Shown: positions 33,958 to 42,591 of the stretch, piece after piece
Position numbering within the stretch: the stretch's first letter is position 1
How the letters are laid out: the number at the start of each line of letters is the position of its first letter
Assembly: GCA_014238205.1 (NCBI GenBank)
Contig: JABABM010000009.1
Location: forward strand, 1 to 64,000
Source of the DNA: Phycisphaerales bacterium
Lineage (GTDB): Bacteria > Planctomycetota > Phycisphaerae > Phycisphaerales > SM1A02
DNA length: 64,000 nucleotides
Direction of reading: 5' to 3'
Notes under the pieces: generated by a model
The model's input: only the letters and a program-made list of their open reading frames with translations
Databases searched by the model: none
Told to the model about the DNA's origin: nothing
Made by a program: the position numbers and the translations under genes

Positions 33958-35514
33958 ATGAAATCCGTACACGCTATCTGGAGACATGGAGTGCGGAGAG
34001 AAAAAGGACAATGTGCATTGTGGCAACGAAGCAGGGTATTCCTGCTGGCTGTTGCCATGGTCCTGCCGGCACTTGGATGTGAGGTCAACTCCTACTTTGA
34101 TCCATCCCGGACTGGTCGATTCATGCAGACGCCGACGACCATGCCCGTACTTGAAAGAATAGATGTGATCGAGCCGAGTCTCGATCTCTGGGGACAGACG
34201 ACGGGCGTGTCGCCGGAGGACCTGGTTCCAAGCAACCTGACGTACCGGATTCATCCTGGTGACACGTTGGCTATCGAGATCTACGAACTTTATGCAAAGG
34301 GTCAGTGGTACCCGATGTCCCGCCGTGTCGATGCAGGGGGCTACATCAGGCTGCCTTCACTTGATGAGGTCCTTGTTGCCGGGCGTACTGCGGAGGAACT
34401 TCAACAAGACATCGAGCGCAAGCTGAGTAGCGATGTCATGCGACATCCCACGGTGAACGTCTCGATCGACACCGGGAACGCCTTCACATACACCATCTAT
34501 GGTCATCTTGCCATGCCCGGTCGATTCACACTGAACGACCCGAGCCTGCGTCTCCTGGAAGCACTTTCAATGACAGGTGCAGTTCCCCTGAGTACGAAGT
34601 GGGTTTACATCGTTCGTCAGGTGTACACATCCGATGACCTTCGTGGCCACTGGGAGAAGGACGATGTTGCAGAGCAGGATTCCGGCTCCAAACCTTCTTC
34701 AGGTTCTGCCCCGGACATCGAGTCACTGATCGATCAGCTTGAAAATGCCAAACCGAAGCCAAGTCCAGGTGCCTACAGCATGGACGATGAACCGCTCGTA
34801 GACGTCGATGATCTCGACGTACCCTCGGTCCGGACCCCGAGCCCTGTCGACGTCGATGATCTGCAGACAGCTGTTCCCGAGGAATCGAATGACAACGCCT
34901 TCATCTACGTTCCTGAACGCGATGAATGGGTTCGTGTCGAGCAGTCGGATGTGAACGCGGCGATCGATACCGAGCGGGAACAGGGGAAAGAGCATCCAGG
35001 CTCACCGCCGAATCTCATTCTTGAGCGTGTCATCAAGATTCCGTACATGATGCTGACCCATGGTGACAACAGTTACAACATCATCGTCCGACCTGACGAC
35101 CAGATCTATGTGGATGGTCCACCAGTCGGAGTGGTCTATATATCCGGCGAAGTTCTTCGCCCAGGCGTATACAACCTGCCCAACTCGGATCCACTGACCC
35201 TGAGTCGATTGATCGCCGCAGCTGGTGGCCTCGGTTCACTGGCGGTTCCGGACCGGGTGGACCTGACGAGGATGGTGGGGGAGCACAGGGAGGCTACGGT
35301 CCGGATGAATCTTGCCGCCATACGGCGTCGTACAGAGCCGGACTTCTACCTGAAACCCAACGATCATGTCCATGTGGGGACAAACTGGCTTGCCTATCCT
35401 CTGGCGGTGTTCAGGAATGGACTCCGGATGAACTACGGGTTCGGGTTCCTTCTTGACAGGAACTTCGGTAATGATGTCTTCGGTCCACCACCGATCAGCG
35501 TCCGCCCGAACTAG
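33958..35514 (+). CDS. Wza-type polysaccharide export lipoprotein
   Basis: A 518-residue outer-membrane export protein. The signal sequence ends in a lipobox (VLPALGCEVN). The polysaccharide-export domain follows (YRIHPGDTLAIEIYE, MSRRVDAGGYIRLPSLDEV, VNVSIDTGNAFTYTIYGHL, MPGRFTLNDPSLRLLEALSM). SLBB-like repeats continue near the C-terminus (VVYISGEVLRPGVYNL, LSRLIAAAGGLGSLAVP). Between them, at about residues 234-340, is an acidic, proline/serine-rich insertion (DDEPLVDVDDLDVPSVRTPS) that ordinary Wza lacks. The ATG is placed just after a terminator-like leader. First gene of the exopolysaccharide operon. Confidence 0.88.
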   Translation: MKSVHAIWRHGVRREKGQCALWQRSRVFLLAVAMVLPALGCEVNSYFDPSRTGRFMQTPTTMPVLERIDVIEPSLDLWGQTTGVSPEDLVPSNLTYRIHPGDTLAIEIYELYAKGQWYPMSRRVDAGGYIRLPSLDEVLVAGRTAEELQQDIERKLSSDVMRHPTVNVSIDTGNAFTYTIYGHLAMPGRFTLNDPSLRLLEALSMTGAVPLSTKWVYIVRQVYTSDDLRGHWEKDDVAEQDSGSKPSSGSAPDIESLIDQLENAKPKPSPGAYSMDDEPLVDVDDLDVPSVRTPSPVDVDDLQTAVPEESNDNAFIYVPERDEWVRVEQSDVNAAIDTEREQGKEHPGSPPNLILERVIKIPYMMLTHGDNSYNIIVRPDDQIYVDGPPVGVVYISGEVLRPGVYNLPNSDPLTLSRLIAAAGGLGSLAVPDRVDLTRMVGEHREATVRMNLAAIRRRTEPDFYLKPNDHVHVGTNWLAYPLAVFRNGLRMNYGFGFLLDRNFGNDVFGPPPISVRPN

Positions 35515-35631
35515 CGTGTTCTGCCTGATCTGCCATGCGGTTCACGTGAGGCACCTGCGGGCGTATGTTGCATCGGTTGACTGCCAGCATGCATGGTCGT
35601 GCTCGGATGAACCGAACAGGGGAGAGGAGTC

Positions 35632-37407
35632 ATGACTGCAGGAGAGGTCCCACTGGAATCCAGAGAATCGCTTTCAGAGCGTTCGCTCTGGCTGATGAGT
35701 GGGTTTCTTCTCGTCATCATTGCCTGGCTCTTCTGGGATTACCTGCAGCGTCAGGTGCTCTTTGCGGTCAACCAGCAGGCTGACTGGGGTCACACCCTCG
35801 TCATCCCGTTCATTTCCGGGTATTTCGTCTGGCTGAATCGTGAGCAACTGCTTCGGGAGCCGTTCCGTTCGTCGTGGACAGGGCTGTTCCTGCTGGTTGC
35901 CGGCATGTCCTGGTATTCCTTCTGCGCACTTGGCCCTCAGGTTCTGAAGCATCACAACCTCATGGGGGTCGGTTTCGGTCTCTCGCTTGTCGGACTCACG
36001 CTCTTTCTCTTCGGCTGGCGATCGATGCGATGGTTGTGGTTTCCACTGCTCTACATGATTCTCTTCAGCCAGACGATCTCGGATCGCTTCCTGCAGATCG
36101 TGACCTTCCGTCTCCAGGATATCGCTGCATATGGATCCTACTGGGGCTTGACGCTGCTGGGCTATGACACGAGTAAATCCGGGAATACGCTTCGAATCTT
36201 TCTTGATGGTGAAGTGATTCCCGTGAACATCGCAGAAGCATGTTCAGGGATGCGCATGGTGGTGGCATTCCTCGCACTGGGTGTTGCCATGGCATACCGG
36301 GGCCTCGACTTCGCATGGCAGCGGTTTCTGCTTGTCGCTTTCGCAATACCGACAGCAATCCTTGTCAACATTCTCAGGGTCATCACTCTCGGGGTTCTTG
36401 CAACTCTGGATTCGAACTTTGCAGCTGGTGATTTTCACTCGATGGTGGGCATGCTGTGGCTGATTCCTGCATTCTTCATCTACCTTGGAGTGATGTGGTT
36501 GCTGCGAAATCTTGTCGTTGTTGATGATGAAGAAGGTTCATCCAGGGGCGAAGGGGATTCCGCAGAAGGCATCCTGTCAGTTCGATTCTCACGAGGAACC
36601 AGGAAAGCGTTCATCGTGGCCTGCCTGGTCATGGTGGGGGGAGGAGTCCTGTTCCAATTGCTCGCTGCTCAACTCAATGTCTATCTCCAGAAGGAACCAG
36701 TCAAGTTGAGAAGTTCCCTGGCCAATGTTGAAACAACACTTGGTAGCTGGAAGATGCTCCATGAGTACAGGATGTCCGAGGCGGCGGCGGAGGAACTTGG
36801 AACCAAGTACTACATCTCCCGCATCTACAGGAACAGGGCCGAGCCTGGATGGCCGGCACTCAATCTTCACGTGGCCTACTACACGGGTCAGATCGATGTT
36901 GTTCCTCATGTCCCGGACCGATGCCTGGTTGCAGGTGGGCTCGTGGAGCGATCGCCTGAACCATCGCATTACAATCTCAATGTAGATCAGTCAGACTGGA
37001 TAGAGGATCCATATCACCAGATCGACGGGGTTCCATTCCAACTGGGCAAGGCCAGGGGGCTTCACGAGGTCAGGATGCCAGTTGGAGATATCGTAGTGCG
37101 GACATCGGAATTCCTCGATCCAGCCCACCCTGAAGAGCGTATCTTTGCCGGGTATTTCTTCATAGCGAACGGGCGATTGACTCCAACTCCCGGGGGCGTC
37201 CGGATGCTTGCTTTCAACCCAATGGAGAAGTATGCCTATTATTGCAAGTTGCAGTTCATGATGACGGGAGACGCTGATTTTGAAGTCGATGACTTCGTCG
37301 AAGTCATAAGTGACGCGATGAATGAACTCCTCGGCGAAATCATGCTGTGTTTGCCGGACTGGGCTGAAGTCCAGGATGGCGTATTGAACGACCCAACCGA
37401 CACCTGA
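35632..37407 (+). CDS. Exosortase fused to an EpsI-type domain
   Basis: A 591-residue protein. Residues 1-310 form a multi-helix exosortase, the membrane transpeptidase-like enzyme that processes PEP-CTERM-type proteins. The conserved catalytic triad is visible: Cys204 in NIAEACSGMR, Arg249 in VNILRVITLG and His269 in AGDFHSMVGMLW. After another helix (around 330-350), residues about 360-590 match the EpsI/DUF3485 domain (LNLHVAYYTGQIDVVPHVPD), a separate protein in some systems but fused here. The ATG has a GGGGAGAGGAG ribosome binding site. No PEP-CTERM substrate gene was seen in the window. Confidence 0.9.
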   Translation: MTAGEVPLESRESLSERSLWLMSGFLLVIIAWLFWDYLQRQVLFAVNQQADWGHTLVIPFISGYFVWLNREQLLREPFRSSWTGLFLLVAGMSWYSFCALGPQVLKHHNLMGVGFGLSLVGLTLFLFGWRSMRWLWFPLLYMILFSQTISDRFLQIVTFRLQDIAAYGSYWGLTLLGYDTSKSGNTLRIFLDGEVIPVNIAEACSGMRMVVAFLALGVAMAYRGLDFAWQRFLLVAFAIPTAILVNILRVITLGVLATLDSNFAAGDFHSMVGMLWLIPAFFIYLGVMWLLRNLVVVDDEEGSSRGEGDSAEGILSVRFSRGTRKAFIVACLVMVGGGVLFQLLAAQLNVYLQKEPVKLRSSLANVETTLGSWKMLHEYRMSEAAAEELGTKYYISRIYRNRAEPGWPALNLHVAYYTGQIDVVPHVPDRCLVAGGLVERSPEPSHYNLNVDQSDWIEDPYHQIDGVPFQLGKARGLHEVRMPVGDIVVRTSEFLDPAHPEERIFAGYFFIANGRLTPTPGGVRMLAFNPMEKYAYYCKLQFMMTGDADFEVDDFVEVISDAMNELLGEIMLCLPDWAEVQDGVLNDPTDT

Positions 37408-37424
37408 TTACGGACAACATCGAG

Positions 37425-40400
37425 ATGGCCAAGAAAAAGAAAAAGAAGAAGAAGCAGAAGTTGAACATCAGACTCCTCCTGATCATCGCCCTCGTGCTGG
37501 GTGGCGTGGGTGTCGTCGGTGGTGGCGTGTTGTACTACCAGGGCTCATGGCGAGCCACTCGGAACATCACGTCGGGCCTCAAGGCCATGGATGAAGGCGA
37601 TTACAGGTTGGCGAAGAAGTACTTTGGCCGGGTGCTCTATCGCCAGCCCGACAACGTGATTGTCTATGAAAACCTGCTGACTACATATGACAACATCGTT
37701 CCGGTTTCCCAGGTCGAAGCCAGGGAGTTGTTCAACGAACGTCGTGCCGTCATGTTGTCTCGCGCAAAGAACCTGCCCGCGGCAGAGGAGAACTACATTC
37801 CCCTCATCGAGGAACTCTACTATTCAGCGAGAATTACGGACAGGGAAGAGTACCCGCAGCAGTTGATGCAGGTGTGCGATGAGATCGAGCGTCGATTCCC
37901 AGAGTCATCCGAGATCTACGCCGAGGCGAAGCTCTACAGGGGCCTTTGCACCCTGCGGCTCAGGGATGGAGAGATGACCGACGACCTGCGTATCGATGGT
38001 CGCATCTACTTCCCCGGGGAAGAAGAAATCATGGAGCATGTCGAACTGGTCCCCGGAAGTGACGAAGGCTGGGCACACCTGGCATTCGGTCGACTGGCCG
38101 TTGCGAGACGATTGGGCCTGGAGGGGCGTGTCGGGCAGGAGGCCAAGAATCTTCGGCATGCCAACACGACCTACAAGGAAGCTGTTGCAAACAATCCTGA
38201 TGGCGCCGCAACCACTTTGATGGTACTCCGAGACTACTACATCCAGAAGGTCGTCCAGACGGGTGAAATCCAGAACGACAGTGCTCGCATTTCGCAGGCT
38301 GAAATCGATGAACTCGAGGAGAGGCTCCAAGCGGCGCTTGATCACGCTGAGCGCATCGTGAAAACTGATCCAGGATCGATGCCCATCAAGGTGCAGGAAC
38401 TGCTCATGTACTTCAAGCGGGTGGATTTCGAACATGGGCAGGAACGTGCTGCTGCTCTACTTGAAGCCTACCTCGCTGATCAGCCGGAGGACATCCGATT
38501 CCGCCTTGCACTGGCGGATGTGTTTCACGTCATGAAGGACTATGTCTCTGCCTTGAAAGAGGTGCAGCAGGTCATTGGGGCAGACCAGAAGACCATCAGC
38601 CTTGAGTCGCTCGAGCAGTATGAATACAGGCTGGCAGCGGCAAGTCTTGATTTCGAGATTGCGCATTCCCTGTGGGTAGACGCCGATCAGGATGACAAGG
38701 AGATGTCGTTCGACATCATGATCGACAAGCGAGAGACGCTTGATGACATGATGAGTGGGGACAAGGACAACATTGTCGCATTGAATGCAGATGCTCGTAT
38801 CGCAATGGGGCAGGGTGAATACAAGAAGGCAGCCAACTTCTTTGAAAGACTCATCTTCATTGCGAATGCTCCCTCGGGTGTGATATATCGAAATGCGGCA
38901 ATCTGTCTTGAAAGAATAGGGCAGCAGGGACTGGCCTTGGAGCGGCTTGACGCGGCAGTTCAGGTACAGCCAATGCAGTTGAGCCATTACCTGGCGAAGG
39001 CCAGCATGGAAGGCCGCTTGAAGCGGGCGGAGGAGGGTATTCGCACACTCGAGTCTCTTCCGCCGGGGATCCAGCAAGATGATGAAGCTGTCAAGGAGCT
39101 CATGGCATCACTCCAACTCCTGTTGCGAACGAGCAATCAGACCGGGCTGGAGGGCATTGGTGATCCAGTTCTTCAAGTTATTGGCGAGGCGAACAATGAA
39201 GTGCGAGTGGGCAATCTCGATTTAGCTTTGGAAAAACTCCAGAGCATGGCAGCCGAGATGGACACGGTGGATGTTCGTCTGCTTCTGTCAATTGCCCAGG
39301 TCGAATCACTGCGAGGCAATATCGAGACAGCTTTGGAATTAATGGATGCTGCAATCGCCGCTGATCCAGACAATGAACGACTTGAGAGGATTCGATTGCA
39401 ACTCAGTGCAGCTGACATTCTTGAAGTCGCCCAGGAAAGTGTCCGCCAATCATATTCTGACAGCGAATCCCTTGAAGCGAAGGAGGCAATGTTCATTGCT
39501 TTGCACGTTGTAATTGCACAGCAGTCACAACGTGCTGAAGAGTTGGCTCGCCTCGGACAGCTTGAGGAGTCAGCCAAGACGAGGGGTGTTGCATCGCGGG
39601 CACAGGTTGAACTGGATCAGTTGGAACCCTCCGTCATGGGATCCGGTCCCTCCGGGAACCTGAACTTGTTCTCGATCCAGTTTGAACGTGCGATTGAAGC
39701 CAGAGACTGGCCGAAACTTGAAGAACTTGTCGAATACGGATCCGAGAGCAACATCGACTTGGCTGGTGGGGACATCTTCCGTTCCAGGTTTCATATCGCC
39801 CAGGCTTATGCGGAGAAGGAAGCGGGCAATGATGGGCTCCATGCCGAGCATGCAGAGGCAGCAGTGCTGGCCGCCACAAGGGCCACTGAAGTCAGCTCCT
39901 GGTCGGACAATGCATGGTTGGCACGGGCTATCTCACTGGAGGAACTTGGGAATGTGGAGGATGCCATAGATGCATATGCCGAGGCCTACAGGCGGAATCC
40001 GTCCCGTAGTCAAACGGCCCGCTTGTATGCAGGCATCCTTGTTAGATCAGGCAATGACCCCCTCGTGACATTGCGGGTTCTCAAGGATGCTCACGAACTT
40101 CTTCCGAATGATGACTTGATCAGGGAGGGGTGGCTGAAGGCAGAGTCCAATTCAGGAAGTGTCAGTCGAGTCTTGTCTGAACGGGGGGCGATACACCGGT
40201 CGCATCCCAACAACATCCAAAACAATCTTGAACTTGCAAATCTGCTTTCAACTCTCGAACTAAAGCCCGAATACATGATCGATGAGTATGGCAAGGAAGT
40301 ATTCACGGAACGTGAGTGGGGTTCAATGTCCAAGAAGTTCCAGGACAAGGCAATTGGTGATTACAGGAAGCAGTGGGAGAACACTAGATCCGCCATTCTT

Positions 40401-42551
40401 GAAAAAGCGGGGAAGTCGCCGGATGTGTCACTCGCCCACGCGATCCTCCATGCACAGATCTATGACAATCTGCAAATGAGGAATGAAGCAGTATTGGTTC
40501 TGCAACGTTTTCTCAAGGCCAATGAGAGTGATCCAAACTATGTTCCAATGGTCATTTCAGTTGCAAACATGCTGTTGCAGATCGATCGAGCCAGAGAAGC
40601 CGGAGAACTTCTTCTCAAAGCTGTTCCAAGGCAGGAGGCAAGAACAAGACCGGTCGACATTGCGCTTGGGCAGCTCTTTGTCATGGCTGGTGACTACAGG
40701 AGAGCTCTGCCGCACATTCTGGCGGGATACGAAGCTACGAAATCTCCAAAACTCCATGCAAGCCTGATCAGGGCCATGGTCAAACTCCGTCGATTCGAGC
40801 AGGCTCAATCCGAACTGGAGAAGTTCATTGGTGCTCAGCCGCCAACATACGATTCAATGATGTTGCGAGCGATGATGGCATCCGAGAAATTCTCGGTGGC
40901 CTCTTCCAAGGGAGATCAGGCAGGAGCTGTTGCGGCAACGGAGGACTATCGTCGTTGGCTGGCGGAGGCCAGCCAGACTGACAAGATGCAGCCCCGTCCA
41001 TACGTCGAGTTGATCGACAGCATGCTGCTGGAATACTCGACCACTCGCAATCAGGAGATTCTTGAACAGGCGGCATTCATCGCGGAGTCGGGGATTCGCC
41101 TGCTGCCCGAGTCGGATACGCTTGCTGTCAAGCGATCAGAGATCCTGCAGGCCCAGGGAAGAATCAACCTGGCGGTTCAGGAACTTGAATCGATTCTCAG
41201 GAAACACGCTGGCTCGGATGAACTGCGAAACAGGTTGACGCTTGCTTACCTGCAGGCGGGACAGAATGACAAGGCAGAGGACTTGATCAGGGAGGCGATC
41301 TCGCTGTATCCCGACAATGGCAAGTGGTACGAGGCTCTCGGTGACTTCTATCAGTCACTGCCGACCCCAAGCCTCGTGAAATCAACCGAAGCGTATCTCA
41401 ATGCCTATTCGAAAGAGCCGCGTCGTTCGATCATGCTCAAGTTGCGCAACGTGACACGCACGAGCGATCGCTGGGATTACGATACCTTGATCAGCCTGAT
41501 CAACAATGCAGGTGTACAGTCATCGCGTGATCCGAAGCTCATGGGTCTCTATGCCAGGGCATTGGCCGGGAAGGGATCATATGACCGTGCCGATGGTCAA
41601 ATTCGACGCTCCTATCCCATCTACACCAGCGAAATCGAAATCGGAAATCTTTCTCGAACAGGAATCAGGGACTGGTACGAGGATCTCTATGCGGTCTATG
41701 CAAACCGTGATCCGGCTGAGGGGGAAGTACTTGCAGTATTGGCAACCTCCGGGAAAGACAGTTTGTGGGATTCTGTTGGTCTGGCTACCTACTGGGGCCT
41801 CTTCGGCGAACCGGGTCTGGGTAAGGCGATTGAAATTCAGAAGAGAGCCGTTGAACAGTCGCTCAGTGATGAACCTGATGTCTACCTGGGAATGCTGATG
41901 ATCCTTGGAAGCTACCAGGTGGCCCATGGAGAACCACAGGACGCGGCTGCAGTCTTCAAGTCGATCATTGACCAGAATCCACAGGATTCAGGTGCTCTCA
42001 ACAACTATGCGTACATACTTGCAACGGAGTTGGGGCAGCCGGAGCAGGCACTTGAATATGCAACTCAGGCAGCATCGATCAGTCCAGATTCCACTGCGAT
42101 CCTGGATACGATTGCGACGATCTATGCTTTGACTGGGGAGCATGAGAAAGCCATGGTCAGCAGACTTCGGCAGCATTCACTGGAACCCGAAAATGCGGAA
42201 GTCCTCATCTCCATCAGCAATGCCTACTGCGATGATCTGGGAGATATGGAGAAGGGTTTGGACTATGCAAAGCGTGCGAATCAAATCATGTCGTCCGATC
42301 CGCACGTGCTCGACACGCTCGGCTGGGTGTATTACCGGACCGGGAACCAAGCCGAGGGAGAGGAGTACATTCGTTCCTCGATCAAATCATCCCCGACTTC
42401 GAACGCGCATCTGCATATGGCGCATATATTTATCGACCAAGGTCGTCGGGACAAGGCAAAGGATCATTTGCAGAAGGCGCTCGATTTATCACCAGATGAT
42501 GGAACCCGATCGGAGATCGAGCGGCTTCAGGACGATATAGGCAGGGACTGA
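37425..42551 (+). CDS. Giant TPR-repeat membrane protein of the exosortase locus
   Basis: A 1708-residue protein with a poly-lysine N-terminus (eight successive lysines within the first eleven residues) and a single transmembrane helix (LLLIIALVLGGVGVVGGGVL). The rest is tetratricopeptide repeats, for example EGDYRLAKKYFGRVLYRQP, GNVEDAIDAYAEAYRRNPS and GQPEQALEYATQAASISPDS. It probably projects into the periplasm as a scaffold for polysaccharide assembly, similar to the large TPR proteins (PrsT type) of exosortase/PEP-CTERM loci, but it is membrane-anchored rather than a lipoprotein. It begins 17 bases after the exosortase stop. Confidence 0.85.
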   Translation: MAKKKKKKKKQKLNIRLLLIIALVLGGVGVVGGGVLYYQGSWRATRNITSGLKAMDEGDYRLAKKYFGRVLYRQPDNVIVYENLLTTYDNIVPVSQVEARELFNERRAVMLSRAKNLPAAEENYIPLIEELYYSARITDREEYPQQLMQVCDEIERRFPESSEIYAEAKLYRGLCTLRLRDGEMTDDLRIDGRIYFPGEEEIMEHVELVPGSDEGWAHLAFGRLAVARRLGLEGRVGQEAKNLRHANTTYKEAVANNPDGAATTLMVLRDYYIQKVVQTGEIQNDSARISQAEIDELEERLQAALDHAERIVKTDPGSMPIKVQELLMYFKRVDFEHGQERAAALLEAYLADQPEDIRFRLALADVFHVMKDYVSALKEVQQVIGADQKTISLESLEQYEYRLAAASLDFEIAHSLWVDADQDDKEMSFDIMIDKRETLDDMMSGDKDNIVALNADARIAMGQGEYKKAANFFERLIFIANAPSGVIYRNAAICLERIGQQGLALERLDAAVQVQPMQLSHYLAKASMEGRLKRAEEGIRTLESLPPGIQQDDEAVKELMASLQLLLRTSNQTGLEGIGDPVLQVIGEANNEVRVGNLDLALEKLQSMAAEMDTVDVRLLLSIAQVESLRGNIETALELMDAAIAADPDNERLERIRLQLSAADILEVAQESVRQSYSDSESLEAKEAMFIALHVVIAQQSQRAEELARLGQLEESAKTRGVASRAQVELDQLEPSVMGSGPSGNLNLFSIQFERAIEARDWPKLEELVEYGSESNIDLAGGDIFRSRFHIAQAYAEKEAGNDGLHAEHAEAAVLAATRATEVSSWSDNAWLARAISLEELGNVEDAIDAYAEAYRRNPSRSQTARLYAGILVRSGNDPLVTLRVLKDAHELLPNDDLIREGWLKAESNSGSVSRVLSERGAIHRSHPNNIQNNLELANLLSTLELKPEYMIDEYGKEVFTEREWGSMSKKFQDKAIGDYRKQWENTRSAILEKAGKSPDVSLAHAILHAQIYDNLQMRNEAVLVLQRFLKANESDPNYVPMVISVANMLLQIDRAREAGELLLKAVPRQEARTRPVDIALGQLFVMAGDYRRALPHILAGYEATKSPKLHASLIRAMVKLRRFEQAQSELEKFIGAQPPTYDSMMLRAMMASEKFSVASSKGDQAGAVAATEDYRRWLAEASQTDKMQPRPYVELIDSMLLEYSTTRNQEILEQAAFIAESGIRLLPESDTLAVKRSEILQAQGRINLAVQELESILRKHAGSDELRNRLTLAYLQAGQNDKAEDLIREAISLYPDNGKWYEALGDFYQSLPTPSLVKSTEAYLNAYSKEPRRSIMLKLRNVTRTSDRWDYDTLISLINNAGVQSSRDPKLMGLYARALAGKGSYDRADGQIRRSYPIYTSEIEIGNLSRTGIRDWYEDLYAVYANRDPAEGEVLAVLATSGKDSLWDSVGLATYWGLFGEPGLGKAIEIQKRAVEQSLSDEPDVYLGMLMILGSYQVAHGEPQDAAAVFKSIIDQNPQDSGALNNYAYILATELGQPEQALEYATQAASISPDSTAILDTIATIYALTGEHEKAMVSRLRQHSLEPENAEVLISISNAYCDDLGDMEKGLDYAKRANQIMSSDPHVLDTLGWVYYRTGNQAEGEEYIRSSIKSSPTSNAHLHMAHIFIDQGRRDKAKDHLQKALDLSPDDGTRSEIERLQDDIGRD

Positions 42552-42591
42552 GCGTCCGGGTACAAGAAATATCATTCGAAGAGCAGATTTC

